64,000 bases of DNA from Tolypocladium sp. Sup5 PDA-1 (GCA_000750105.3 JPHH03000032.1:124001-188000); one strand, 5' to 3'; counted from the first letter of the stretch, positions 12,689-25,222 are shown. A program made the numbers and translations. Notes: generated by a model not told the origin, from the sequence alone.

Positions 12689-14490
12689 ATGAACTTGACG
12701 TGCAACTCGACGCTGGAGGCGATGAGGAGTACGTTGGCCCTTATATCACATGGAGGATGGGTCGTGGACCGACATGCATCTGGTTAGATGGCAGCTGACG
12801 CAGCGCAGTATCTCCCGGCTCCGAAATCATCCTCATCGGCCCCCTCAACTTCCATGACCTCGCCCGCATCATCGCCGCCGCCTGCACCCTCATCGCCGTG
12901 GTTATGAGCCTCTACCTCATCTGGATGCACGCCCTGCACTACACCCAGCCTCGCGAGCAGCGATAGTAAGCCCCCTCAAGCCCCCTTCATCAACCGTCAT
13001 GGTGTCTAACCTCCGCAGCATCATCCGCATCCTCTTCATGGTCCCCATCTACGCCATCGCCGCCTTCTTCCAGCTCCAGTGGTACTGGCACGCCATCTAC
13101 TTCCAGGTCATCTCCGACTGCTACGAGGCCTTTGCTATCGCCTCCTTCTTCGCCCTGTTGTGCCACTACACCGCGCCCGACCTGCACGCCCAAAAGGCCT
13201 TCTTCCGCGAGATGCACCCCGTCAAGCCCTGGGTCTTGCCGGTCAACTGGTTCGCCAAGTGCTGCGGCGGCCAGAGGGGCCCCTGGAGGACGCCCAAGAG
13301 CGGCCTGACGTGGTTCAACATTGTCTGGATCGGCATCTACCACTACTGCTTCATCCGCGTCGCCATGACCATCTCGGCCGTCGTGGCGCAGTACTTTGAG
13401 CGCTACTGCGAGAGCTCCAACAGCCCCGTCTTTGGCCACATCTGGGTGCGTACAATAACCCCTTGTACTCGAGGATACTAGTACTAACCACGACGCGCAG
13501 ATCATCGTCCTCAACGCCCTGGCCGTCACCGTTGCCATGTTCTGCCTCATCCAGTTCTACGTCCAGCTGCGCGAGCCCCTCGCCGAGCACAAGCTGTTCG
13601 TCAAGATCGTCGCCATCAAGCTCGTCGTCTTCCTCTCCTTCTGGCAGGCCTCGGCCATCTCCGTCGGCACCTCGACCCTCAAAATCGTCCACCCGAATAA
13701 GGTGCTCGCCTACCCGGACCTCAAGGTCGGCATCCCGGCCCTGCTGCTGTGCGTCGAGATGGCCTGCTTCGCCATCCTGCACCTCTGGGCCTTCCCCTAC
13801 GCCCCGTACGCGGCCGGCGCGCCCGCCACCTTTTACCCCGTCCCCGACGCCGACAAGGGCTCCCCGACGGTGGAGAACGGGCGCTCGCCCCCGAGCGGCG
13901 GCTTCATGGGCCTGCTCGCCATCTTCGACGCGCTCAACGTGTGGGACTTTGTCAAGGCCTTCGGCAGGGGCATGCGCTGGCTGTTTTGCGGCGTCAAGCG
14001 CCGCAAGGAGGACGTCAGCTACAAGCTGAACCGCCGCGACACGCTCGACATGGACAACCTGCCCGAGGGCAAGGAGGGCCCCGGCACCTACGACGGCATG
14101 CGGCCCGGGCCCGGCGGCGCAGGCCCGGCGGCACACGGCCGCTACGTGGGCGCCATGCAGCAGTTTGGCCACCAGGAGACCGCTTACCACGCCGGCGGCG
14201 GTGCCGGCGGCGGCATCGAGGAGAGCGTCGCGCTGATGGACAACGCCCAGCCCAACCCCGAGGCAAACTCGTTCCGCCGCGACTCCCCGTCACCGCCCCG
14301 TCGACCGCGGCGCGACGACTCCCCGCCATACGGCCCGCCACCGCCTCACGCGCCGCAAGAAAGCCACCGTCCGCAGCCGCAGGCCTACTACGACCCCTAC
14401 CAGGGCCAGGGCCGGGCGGCGGCACCACCCGCCGGGCGGACGAACGCGCAGGCGAGGATGGGCGAGGCGCTCTGGGGGCCGCGGCGATGA
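12689..14490 (+). CDS. OST-alpha/TMEM184 family membrane protein (DUF300)
   Basis: Polytopic membrane protein of the organic solute transporter alpha family. Fungal members lack a proven substrate and are reported at vacuolar or endomembrane sites. Exons are 12689-12728, 12809-12965, 13019-13445 and 13501-14490, giving 537 aa. Splicing restores the family hallmark EQRYIIRILFMVPIYAI. Several hydrophobic segments span about residues 20-340, including conserved YWHAIYFQVISDCYEAFAI, TWFNIVWIGIYHYC and VKIVAIKLVVFLSFWQ. The last roughly 180 residues are a hydrophilic Pro/Gly/Arg-rich cytoplasmic tail, typical of fungal members. The N-terminus NLTCNST carries two N-glycosylation sequons ahead of the first membrane segment. 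The short first exon (13 codons plus one base) rests on a good GTACGT donor and frame closure. Confident for family; the transported ligand is unknown. Confidence 0.88.
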
Positions 14491-16092
14491 AAGGGCTATG
14501 TGATTGTGTTTTGTATGAAGATGGGTTTGGGCACCGCACCGCTGCGTTGGGCATTGGGTAGGTTTGATGAGGGACTGTTTGAGATGATACCACGAATGAT
14601 TACTGCCTTTGCTTTCTTTTCTTTCATACTATGAACCGTTTTGATGGTGGTGACAAAGGGATTGTTCAGATTAGCCCACGTAGGTAATACCATTGCCATA
14701 ACAATAGCCCATTGTGGCCACACAAGAAACCAAAATCAATAATAGATCCATTTCGCAGTGCGAACGCCGCACCCAAGTCAACGGACAGGGATTACGGCCA
14801 ATCAGGACGCCGTGCTATTAGCGGTACTTTATTTTACTAGCAAAGGCCACTATGATAGAAGTCCCAGCAATTCTGACTGGTACGGAGTAGCTGCTAGGCC
14901 AGTCTTAAAACGATTAGCTACCGTCCTGTAATTGACCATAGGAAGGTCTTCCTGGTGACTAGCGGGAAGCTCTCCCTACTGGCTATCAGGAATTGCACGA
15001 ATCGATTGTATGTGGATTTGGCTATGGAGGTTTTTATTGACACTACGCGTTACGGGACGCGTACCGACTGTCCTGCAGCAAATCCGCAACTCTCTCAGTG
15101 CAAGCCGTCCGTCACAGAGACACAACATCGCCTCCAAGACGAGAGACATCGTCAGTGTCTCACGCAACCCCGAGGTCGGACACGCGGGCACCGCATCCCG
15201 GGAGCCACGCTGCCGAGCGTGCCGTGCTCGTGTTGCGGTGGAAACAGGGTGAAATAGGGATCCTGGGTCTCGCTCGTACGAGGTGTCACAATGGCTGCAC
15301 GCCCCGACACCGTGCGACGTCCAGAACCCATACATATCACAGCGGCAAGGCTCGATTCACGCCATGCAGCCAGACGACGCCCATCAGACTCAGTGTAATA
15401 ACTTGTCCCATTTTTGTAAGTAACCATTATCCCATCCCGCTTGCGGACCGTGCCAGCGAGACCGGCGCCGCCTCGGGCGATGCTTTTCACGCTTGTTTGT
15501 ATCCCCCTCTCAGCTTGTTATATGTACAGAAAACCAAGGCAGCGCTCTCTCCCTCCCCCAATGTACCAGGCAAATCAAAACACTGAATGCAATCTCCTGT
15601 CTTGCATACGACGTTCGCCGAGACTGCCAACCGTCTCCTTCGTTATTCAAGGCCGTGCGTCCTCGGCTGCTGGAGCCCTCGGATCGATAAGAATATGTCG
15701 TGGATTGCCACGCAGGATATTGCAGTAGCCCCGAGAGAAAGTGCTTCTCCCGTGGCGTCTGCCGGCGGCATTGTGAACCTGTACAGGCGTCCATATGTGC
15801 CTGTGCGTGCTCGTAGCCCCGCATCAATCCTCTCTCTACTGCGGAGCCCCCCGTGCTCGACGGCGGTCCGCGATGCCATAATGTTGTTCCTGAAAGTGCC
15901 AACGCCATCCTGGTATCTCAAAAATTCAACGTAAGGACCCAAATGTGTGTGGTAGAGGTGTGTGTTTTGTGTGTTTGTAGGAAGCATAGGTTCATGTACG
16001 TCGTGACACTCGGTCGTCTAGAAAGTGTCCAAGAAAGAAACCACCGGTCCTGGATGGCGCAGAGTGAAGGGGTGCCACCTTTGCACTCTTTA
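14491..16092. other. Intergenic region between convergent genes
   Basis: 1.6 kb separating the 3' ends of the DUF300 gene (plus) and the WSC gene (minus). It includes relatively AT-rich sequence (about 14.5-15.0 kb), a TACGGAGTA copy at 14881-14889 and no gene with recognisable protein features. Confidence 0.5.
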
Positions 16093-17561
16093 CTAGTTGG
16101 CCGGGTCCGGGTTCACCGCTCGGAGGACCTTTGGTTGCTGGATCCTTCTCGAGTAATCGTGGTCATCTCGCAGCGTGTTGACGCTCTCGTGACTACCGTT
16201 GCGTGCGTACAATCCCTGCTTGAACGGGTCCATGCGCGGGTCAATCTGCAGCGTGCTGCTCCGGTTGCCCGCCGAGCCCGGCGAGCCAGGAGCCGCCGAC
16301 ATTTCAGGGCGGCCGCCCATCATGCCCGACGAGCTGCCTCGGACGCTGGGGTCGTCCGTGTAGTCATCCTGGTTCTGCTTCTTGCGTCGGAAGTAGAAGA
16401 ACAAGGCGGCGCCAGCCATGGCCAGGACGGCGGCGATGATGCCGATGACGATACCGACGACGGCGCCGGTGCTAAGCCCGCTACTCGAGACACGAGAGGC
16501 CGCACCCTCATTGGAGGCGTCGCCCGTCTGCGTCGGGATGAAGGTTACGGTCCTGACAGTGCCGCCAGTAGTGACAGTCTGGACATTCGAGCTCGTCGGG
16601 CTTGGACCGTCGGTAGTGCTGTCGGTTGACTGGCGCAAAGTTAGCACCTCACTCCCTAGGAAGTGGCCGCCGACCTGTATCTGGCCGGGAGAGGGAGAGT
16701 AGGGGAAGTTATAGGAGAGGCAGTCATACAGAAGATGAACTACTACTTGAAGCAGTAGAAGAAGAAGAGGAAGAGGAAGAAGAGGAAGACGATTGTGATG
16801 AAGCTGCTGTGTCCTGCACAGTCTTAGTAACCCACGCCGTCGCTGTCGGAAGATCGGCCTGAAGTGCAGACAATTAAGCCCCGCCGTACGCCAGGTGCAA
16901 CAAAAGGGCTGGCAAGGAACGTATGGCAACGAGGAGAGACTAAATCAGGGCATGGAAAGACAAACTACGGCACCATCCGCTCGACGACTTGGGGCAGGAT
17001 CATCGAGCGGCAAGGGCAAAAGGCAGAAAAGAAACGCGTTCAAGAAGGGGCAGAGCAATGCAGGCAAGGTTGAAAATGACTGAGAGAGAGTGGCGAGACT
17101 CACCTTGGAAGTTGAAGACGGGTCGGAGCCGCCCTTGGTCCCCGAAGGGAGGACGTTGTTCAGGGCGATGTATCCAAAGACACCATTGCCACCGCATTGC
17201 TCAGAGGGATACGCAGGGCACGGCTGGTTGCAATCGCTCTTGTCGACCTGCTTGCCCTTGGCCGGGGTGTAGTCGGAGCACCAGCATGAGTTGGCCTGAG
17301 TAATGGCATAGGCATTGTTCTTTTGCAGGCAAAAGTCGTGGCAAAGGCCGTTGGTCTGGTAGATGCTAATGTCTAAACGCAACGGGTCAGTGTGCCGCCT
17401 CCCACCATGACAGAGGTGAAGAGGCACGTACTTCTAGCCATGGAGGCAGTGTTGATGCTGGCGCACAGGTTAATGTCCAGGGCAGCGACCAGAGTCGACC
17501 ACATCGACACCAGGAGCAGCAGACTGCCCACACGGGGGGCGCTTCTCAGAAGGGAGCCCAT
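16093..17561 (-). CDS. WSC-domain cell-wall stress sensor
   Basis: Single-pass plasma-membrane mechanosensor of the WSC/Slg1 type, which signals to Rho1 and the cell-wall-integrity MAPK pathway in yeast. Exons are 17561-17432, 17372-17104, 16858-16730 and 16629-16093, giving 354 aa. Residues 1 to about 28 are a signal peptide (LLLLVSMWSTLVAA). About 29-115 is the Cys-rich WSC domain with the ordered motifs GLCHDFC, CWCSDY, CNQPC and QCGG. Next comes a Ser/Thr-rich stalk containing a near-uninterrupted poly-Ser run, a candidate O-mannosylation zone. About 230-255 is the transmembrane helix (GIVIGIIAAVLAMAGAALFF) followed by RRKK. The cytoplasmic tail ends NPDPAN and has a DHDYSRR patch. The second intron, 245 nt, is the longest intron in any of the window's models. 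Which WSC paralogue it is cannot be decided from sequence alone. Confidence 0.87.
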
Positions 17562-20500
17562 GGTTACTGAGAGAAGTGAAAGAGGTCCAAAAAACAAAAA
17601 CGAACTGTGAGTGCTGGTCAGCATGGCCGAGCTTGGTGAAGTCATCGTGGTACAGGGTGGGATGGCTGCCTTACAGTTGCCAGGTGGACAAATAGACGGG
17701 GGCGCAAATGTGGTGCGACGTTGATTCACCGCATGCTACGCTTCTGAATGTCGGTCGAGGAGGGATTCAGAAGCTCGCAGCCATGCCAACACCGTCGAGA
17801 AGTCGTGCCGGAGCGCTGGGGGCTGGCTGTCCTGACGTCTGGCGGTGGCCAAACGACAAGAGTCGGGATGCGGCAGCGAGGCGGTGCCCGACGCTGGAGT
17901 CGACGGCGACGGAGCTTGGTTGCCCTGCTCAACCGACGGCAACAGTAAATAACGGCGGTAGAGGAAGACGTACGTCGTCGCCTTCTTCGTCGTCGTTGGG
18001 TTGGTCGTCAACAGGTCTGCGTTGGTCGGGGAGCAGACAGCTGGTGGGTGCTTGGACGGGCGGATGGAGCCAACACCAGCGGGGGGTTGTTGATTTCAAG
18101 AGGCGAGCGAGCCAAGGAAAAGGAAAAGGCGGAGAGCGAGCGAGAGACGCAGACGCAGACGCAGACGCAGACGATGGAACGCGTTCGGCCGACAGACGGA
18201 CAGGCGGTTGTCGTTTTGGCCCGTCGCTGGGACTGGACGAGTCTGGCGCAGGCGACTGGAACGGACTGGAATGCGTGGCTGGGCCGCAAGCAGACAGGGT
18301 TCGGCGGCGACTGAGCAGCGAGAATTGCAATCCAATAGAAACGAGCGCCCCTCCAATAGACGGCCCTACGATGCTGCCGACGGTGGGTTTCGCGGTTCTG
18401 CCACCCAAGCGAGGGGGACGAGTGGGAGAGGAGAGGGCGAGGTTGAGAGAGAGTGAAGGATAAGGATAGGAAGAGGAGAGGAGAGGAGAGGTGGTGCTGG
18501 TGGTGGAGTCCAGTGGGCGAGGGAAAAAGGAGCCGACCGCCGCTGGTGGTGGTCAGTGGTGCATGGGGACTGGCGGACAGTGGACGGACAGCTGGAGCTG
18601 TGGCGCCTCGCAGCTGGGGCCCAGCTGCTGGAGCTGCTGGAGCTCTGGCACGGGCGTCAGTTTACAGTGTTCATGCTGGGACAATGAGCGCCCGTCCAAT
18701 GGATCAACGGCCGCCGAGGGCACAATGGCAGCACCCAGCGCTATGGAACAATCAATCTTGCAAGATGGAAATATCCGCTACTACTACTCCGTACGGAGTA
18801 CTCGTAGACACCTCGTCTGACGGGAGATTTGACAAGACAAGACTCTTTTCGCCGTGGGATCGAAGCCGATCGGACTGGAGCGCCGCTAACACGGCAGAGT
18901 CGCACCCGCGCAAGCCGACCCGGACGGCGAATTACTCGTACGAGTTGCAAGGCGCGCTAGCTTTGATGGCCCAGGAAGCACGAGAGTGAGAGTGTGATTG
19001 TGTGAGAAGGACGCAGCAGGAAACCTTGGAAAAAGCTGGGACGAGAGTGGGCTCCCGGATGGGACGATGCGCGTCGGCTAGGATGGTGCCTCAGTAGGCT
19101 GCGTTAGGGTGTCGCGACCCCTGGCTCCATGGCGTCACCAGAGCCAAATGGCTGCTAATTTATCGCATGGGGGCGTGTGGAAAGAGACGCGGCGGAGGGG
19201 TTTGCAGACGGGGGCTGATTGTGAGCGGCGATGGATCGCTGTGCGGGTTTTGCTGGTGGATTGGAGTTGAGAAGCTGTTCTTTGAGCTGCCCGGTGTAAG
19301 TGATGCTCTCCGGACCAACTCCGACTTCACGCCCGGCAACAGCAACAAGCATCTTCCACGAAGCGCGCGTGTACAAAGCCCTGTCGGCTCGATTGCTCCG
19401 TGTTGCTGCTCATTACGGCTTTCGGCTCCAGCAGAGTTTCCAGTGCCGGCTTCCCCGTGCCGTATTCCCAGATGCGTCCTCCGTCCGACGACCGCAGACT
19501 GCAAACGGGGTCAAGCCGCCACCGCCTGCCCGCCCGCCCGTCACGATGGACAGTTGTTGAGTTGCCATGCCGCAGCCAGAAACGGATCAAAGCAGCGGGA
19601 ATAAACCCCCCCGAGGGCAAGGCACTCCCGCAGCGGTAGGTACTGACTAGCACAAACACAAACGGCACATGCTCGCCTGGCCCCCTTTGTTGTTGTTCTT
19701 CCCCGCGAAGGAGTGCCCGACTTTCTGTTCGGCCCGCGCAGCGTCTGGAATGTAGATGGGCTGCTCCCCCACGACCGCTTCCGTTTGCGTTGCCCCGGAG
19801 TTGTCAAGGCGTTTCTGTTCCGCCTTTTGGTTGATTCAGTCACCGGACTGAGGCCGGGCTCTCGTGACTGGTGTCCTGAGACGCCGGGTTGATTTAACAA
19901 GAGCACTGTTGACGGGGCGGTGGCTGCGTTGCGGCAAATACGAGGTGCGCAACGCCAGCTCGCGACGTGTGTATAGCCTCGCTGGGAGCATTGGGTTGCA
20001 GTCATGGGCCGTTGTCAACTGCCGTACAAAGACGCAGCTCCTTCATGCCGAGTTGAACGTAGTCAAATAGAAAGCCCTCTGCTCGTCTAGCCCGACGGCT
20101 TTCATTCTCTGTCACGCAACAACAAGCTCTCTCCTGTGTCCGGCGACTATCGTCCGACTTGCAAGTCGTCGTCGTCGTCGCTCCACCCACTCCACACGGT
20201 CCTCCCATCTCCATCTTATTCCACACCACCACTGACCACAGCGCACCCCCCCGACGCGGACTGGCTTGTCCACCACACCACCACGCCCACGCCGCAATCG
20301 CAGAAAACCCAACGCGCTGGATGGAGCTTTTCTTGCTTTCCCAGTGTCGTTATTTCCCTGCTGAAGGGAGCTAGCCCCTGATGGGGTCCGTTCGGGGGCG
20401 CCACGGCCGAGAGAAAAGAACAGCTGCTTTCCATCTGTGAGCGCTGAAGGGCAGCTAGCGGAGCTCCCTGGGCAGAGCAGGGAGGAGGCGTCAAGATTGC

Positions 20501-23500
20501 AATCTCGCTCGCTCGCTCCCGTGCCCCGGATCGATGTCATCATCGTGCGACAAGATTGTCGCCCGCGCGTTTCACGACAAATGCGATGGGCGCGGCATGT
20601 GCGGGACCGGACGTTCAACCCTTGCCTTCAACGACTCGGCGCGACTCGCCTCGACGCAGCCCGTGCCTGTGCTTGTTGACTGCTGCCCTTCTCGCCGATG
20701 CCCTGGGTCCCCCCCCCCCTGGACGATGGAGGCGCTGGTGATTGATTGATTGGCCCGCGGGTCCTGGGACCAAGGGGGCTGGCACAGCTGGGCTGCCGGG
20801 ATGCGGTGCTGGAGACGAGCAGGGAGCGGCCAGCACAGCAGCAAACCTCAACCGTCAATCACATGGAGGCATCTGGAGCGAACAGCCTGCAGGACAGCCA
20901 CGATGCCCAGGACGGACGGCATGGGTGAAACGATCTGGTGAAGAGTCAGCCTCCGGCCCCCACACCGGCGGCAGAGCCTCACCGCGCAATCAATCAAAAA
21001 CTCGAGCTCTGCCAGTGAGCGTCTGTCGTGCTTCGTGTCTCTTGTCGACGGCTGCTGCTGAGTTGAGTTGAGTTGTATTGCTTGCTGCATGGCACCCGCG
21101 AGGAGCATCGTCAGCCGGCTTGCACTCATCCGGCCAGCGTCTCTGGGTTCCCGACGCCTTTCCGCGCCTAGCTGCTTGGCTCTGGTTGGCGTTCCTCAAC
21201 CTGCGAGTGCCACGTCTCTGCAAAGTACAGCACGGCCTTGTATTCGTAAGCATCATCAATTGACCCTGATGGACTGCCCGTCAACCCGTCTGCTGCGCCT
21301 GTGAATGCCCTCGCCCCACGCCGCATCAACCGACGACTCGCAGGGCCCTCACCAGTCCCTCGTATTCTTCACAATGGCTGACCCGGCCAGATGATCCTCT
21401 GTACGAGTTAGAGTCGCAGGCAGCAGTTCCTCTGCAGACATGAGCCCCCCACCGCCACAGGTCCTGTCACCACGCCGCCTCTGGCCCATTGCCCAATCGT
21501 GTGCGCTTCCCCTCCCTAACCCTCCCCAGCTCCCCTCAAAAAACCTACCTATATGTACCAATACATATCTCTCTGTGCGTCTCTTACGGATACAGGAGTT
21601 CCTGTCCTGTCGACTTATGTACGAATAGCACATGCGACTTGACGAGGAGAGGGCGGGGTTGGAATCGGCGAGCATGGCGCCGCGGATTGTTCGAGATCGG
21701 CCTCGGCGGGCGAGACATTGAGGCCATGTGTTCGTTTCGCCTTGTGGTCTCAGGCCAGCCTGACGTTTCTCGTATGCTATCTGCGTTCGAGATGGATCCT
21801 GGCCACCACCTCATCGGAAATAAAGCTTCGGGGTCGTATCTGGCAGGTTTCCTTGCCGAAGTTGCCGACGTTCAACGCCTCCTCAACATACGTTCTTGAA
21901 ATTCAAAGTCAATTGTCCAATCCGCAGACAGGCCGTTCGACTTTCACAGTCAGCGCCGACCGGCCCAGGCAAAGTCCGATCATCACCACAGAACTTGATT
22001 CTGCACCGCGCCGCTGCCCTGTGATAAAAGGCCCCGGACCAGATGAATGCATGCGTCGGCGTTCATGCAAATGCGGCAGCTCCATATTACCTGGTACATA
22101 CAGCGACCAGTGACAGGCGGCTGGTTGGTTCTCGGCCAGCCAACACGGCCCCGTGGGATATGCATGTGTGTCACAGGAGCCGGCCACGGGCATCACCTGG
22201 CGCTGGGTAATACGAGGCCAGGGCTTTATGACGCTACCTGCGCCAGGCAATATTACCACCAGGACCACCAACCCGTGGCATTCGCAGGCGTATAGGGTAG
22301 ATGACTTCCGTCTGGACGGTTGGTAGGTTTGTCTGCACCGTGCTGTGACCGATGCGTCATCGACGCTACGCGCAGCTGAGGGGATGGGATGTCGTGCATG
22401 GTCGAAGACTCCAACAAGAGCAACGACAAAGCTTAATGGCCCAACAACAACAATGCCGCTCCCTGTATCGACTTCGGGAGATTTTCGCCATTGCCCCTGG
22501 GCCAATCTTGAGCTTGACTCCGCGCGGGCCAATACCAACAGCACAGGATGTCGCCGCCCGTGGGTCTTGGACTCTTGAGCCCCGTTGTTGCCGTCGGCCG
22601 CGCGCGGCAAAGGATCGCAAAGATGCAACGGCAGGATCCCGGGCGAGCTGGTTGCGGGTTCGCGGGAATATTTTTTAAATTTGTCGTAGGGCCTTGGTTT
22701 TAATTGAGTTTATGGACGGACTAGAGTCCGGAGGGAGTCCATAGGTCCGCTTGGGGGAGTGGCGATGTGGCCCGGTTGAACTCTATCGCGGTTGGGGGAC
22801 TAGCAATATCGGCACGATTTGTTCCGTGGGGTTTTCTTTTTCTTGTTTATTGGTTGGACAGGAGAAAGCAAAAGGAAGGGGCTGTTGGTATCCCCGGGCT
22901 GGCTTGTTCCCGGGTTTGCGGCGTTGGTTGGTGTTGCTGTACTTCGTAGGCACGGTAGCTTGTGTACGTTGAAGGCGCCGTGAGTCTTGACCGAGTGGGT
23001 ATCTGGGGGACGGCTGACGGCGGACTGGGGCTTGGGGATTGGATGCGGCATGACGGCACGTGAGAGGCGGCACGGCATATTGCATGGAGGAATTATCTGA
23101 TCCTTTGCAGAACTGACAATGACAGTCTGAGACTCTTGAGTTGAGTAGACGGCTCTGGTGAGGGCATCTCACTGATCTCAGGCTGACGCGGATGCGCATC
23201 ATCGGTATAGGGTAGGTCGCCGTGCCACGCCACACCGCAACGGCGTCTACGGTACGGATTAGTTACTCCATAAGTTACCGATTAAGCAAGACAACGACAG
23301 CTTGGAGACTGGAGACTAGAGGAATGTAGTCCGTAATGAGCACATGTCTCATATGCGTCAGACAAGCCGGTGTTTCTTCTTTCAGCTTTCTGCAGACGCC
23401 TGTCAGCATCTGCTCCGTATTCCACTCACGATCTACGGCTTACGCAGCTCAGCCCCGCGTGGTCCAAGCTCAGGGACCGGCATCTTCCCGAGCGCAGGGC

Positions 23501-23705
23501 AGGCTGTGCAGGGCCCAGAGTGATCCAGACCCAACATCGCCATCGCCCAACGTCGAGTCATGGCAAACCGCACGGCACAGCCCAACCACGTGCCCACGAC
23601 GGCCTCACCGATGGCCTGAATGCACAAAACCCCCATCCCGATGGCAGCAGCGATCGCCCGTCCACTCTACGCAGACCGCCGCGTCTGAGAGATCGCCTAC
23701 CAGAG
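17562..23705. other. 6.1 kb gene-free region
   Basis: No gene could be supported over 6.1 kb on either strand. The right-to-left start holds the WSC promoter and leader. It contains a short GACGCA tandem run (about 18147-18173), GAGAG-rich sequence near 18.48 kb, a 16-bp perfect palindrome at 18785-18800 and short homopolymers such as a C run near 20710. Open frames up to about 250 codons exist but lack an ATG, domain-like sequence or plausible composition. It may hold long promoters, non-coding RNAs or a decayed gene. Confidence 0.5.
18785..18800. promoter_or_regulatory. 16-bp perfect palindrome TACTCCGTACGGAGTA
   Basis: A self-complementary 16-mer made of two inverted copies of TACTCCGTA overlapping by GTAC's neighbours at the centre. 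The half-site also occurs singly at 2521-2529, 11180-11188 and 14881-14889, always in intergenic DNA. A dimeric protein-binding site or a species-wide repeat seed are both possible; function is unknown. Confidence 0.6.
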
Positions 23706-24848
23706 ATGGAAGAAAAAGGAGGCGAGAGCACCTCGCGAGGTGCCGTGGCATATCCAGCCAAGGGCCTACCACCACCCTCGCGACGCCGGCGCCTCCTCGC
23801 CGCCCAGCCGCGCTCCCGCCGCCTCCCGCTCTTCATCTTCCTCGCCGGGGCCGTCGCCGTCATGGTCCTCTTCTACGCGCTGCTCTCGCTGGCGCCGTGC
23901 TCCGTCGGCGCCGCGCGCTGCTACCGCGGCTACCAGAGCGCCTACAGCTTCGACGCCGAGCTCGCCCACAACCCCGGCTGGATGGGCCGCCTGCCCGACG
24001 CCGCGAACCTCACGGCGCTCAGCATCCCGGGCACGCACGACACCATGACGTACGGCGTGCGCGGCGACGACGTCGTGACGCTGCAGTGCCAGAACTGGAA
24101 CCTCAGCACCCAGATGGCCGCGGGGCTGCGGTACTTTGATATCCGCGCGAGGCTGCGCGAGGACGAGCTGCACATCTACCACGGGAACGGCTACACGGGG
24201 TTCAGCCTCGCGGAAGTGCTGCTCGACATGTTTGGATTTCTGGACGAGAACCCGACCGAGGCGATTGTCATGCGGCTCAAGGAGGAAGCCAAGCCCATCG
24301 GCGAGAATACCGTTTCCTTTGAGCAGGCCTTTAACCGGTACCGCCTGTCGATGCCCGGAGCCGACAAGCACATCGCGGTGTACAACGCCTCGGCCCCGCT
24401 GCCGACGCTCGGCGCCCTGCGATCTAAAATCTTCCTGCTGCAGAACTTCAAGGCCCAGGACGGGCCGTACGGCCTGGTATGGGAGGGCCCGCAGATGGCC
24501 CTCGAGGACAAATGGATCATCCCGGACGTCTACCACCTCGCCGACAAGTGGACCGCCATCCGCACCGCCCTCGAGCGCGCGGCCATGGCGCCCCTGTCGG
24601 ACAACTCGCTGCTGTACCTCGCCCACATCTCGGCCAGCGTCGGCGTGCTGCCCATCGAGGCCGCCGCCGGCCCGCGCAACCGCAGCGTCACGGGCATGAA
24701 CGACATGACGGGCCAGTGGCTGCTCGACTTTGTGGGCAGCGCGGACGCGGCACGCGCGGGGATTGTGATATTCGACTTTCCCGGGCAGAGGGCGATAGAG
24801 GCGGTGCTGGCGTGGAACGACAAGCGACTGGCTCTGCTGGGGGGATGA
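23706..24848 (+). CDS. Membrane-anchored PI-PLC X-domain phosphodiesterase-like protein
   Basis: Resembles the small PI-specific phospholipase C family (bacterial type and PLCXD-like), which cleaves phosphatidylinositol-type headgroups. Single exon, 380 aa from the ATG at 23706; the open frame reaches further upstream but that stretch looks like leader sequence. After a basic N-terminus (RRRR, RSRR) there is one hydrophobic segment at about 41-63 (FIFLAGAVAVMVLFYALL), so a type II signal-anchor with a lumenal or outside catalytic domain is likely. The X-domain has the two expected catalytic histidines: His111 in SIPGTHDTM and His159 in LHIYHGNGY, with RYFDIRARL between them. The Y domain, PH and EF-hand modules of eukaryotic signalling PLCs are absent. 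N-glycosylation sequons (NLT, NLS, NAS, NRS) support a lumenal domain. The natural substrate is unknown. Confidence 0.85.
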   Translation: MEEKGGESTSRGAVAYPAKGLPPPSRRRRLLAAQPRSRRLPLFIFLAGAVAVMVLFYALLSLAPCSVGAARCYRGYQSAYSFDAELAHNPGWMGRLPDAANLTALSIPGTHDTMTYGVRGDDVVTLQCQNWNLSTQMAAGLRYFDIRARLREDELHIYHGNGYTGFSLAEVLLDMFGFLDENPTEAIVMRLKEEAKPIGENTVSFEQAFNRYRLSMPGADKHIAVYNASAPLPTLGALRSKIFLLQNFKAQDGPYGLVWEGPQMALEDKWIIPDVYHLADKWTAIRTALERAAMAPLSDNSLLYLAHISASVGVLPIEAAAGPRNRSVTGMNDMTGQWLLDFVGSADAARAGIVIFDFPGQRAIEAVLAWNDKRLALLGG

Positions 24849-25222
24849 ACGGGAATTACAAAGGGCGTTGTTTTGATATACACGGGTAGTTTGAAGCACA
24901 CGAATTAACGACTGACACATTCCTCATCACTGCGAGATGCCACGAGGACAAGGCCGTTTCAGTAGCAGGCGAGCTCTCTCACCCGCTCCCTATATTCATT
25001 TACATACATACACACGTAAGACGGGCTGCACATGCGACTAGAGCATACGTGCAATCCCATCCCATCCCATCCCATCATCCATACCTCGTAAAGAAATAGC
25101 CCCCAACTTCCAATATCAATATTCATCCGGCGGGTAAGAAATCCCAAAAACCGAGGCAAACTCCATTGCTTCCCTGGACGCCCAAAGGCACAACGCCGTC
25201 CCCCATCCCTACGCCGTGTCTT
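24849..25222. other. Short intergenic gap between convergent genes
   Basis: 374 bp between the 3' ends of the PI-PLC gene and the kelch gene. It holds a CATCC-type pentanucleotide run (about 25056-25078) and no gene. Confidence 0.6.

Noticed and set aside
21909..22628. 239-codon minus-strand frame in the gene-free region
   Set aside because: It begins at TTG, lacks an ATG near the start, and shows no conserved-looking sequence.
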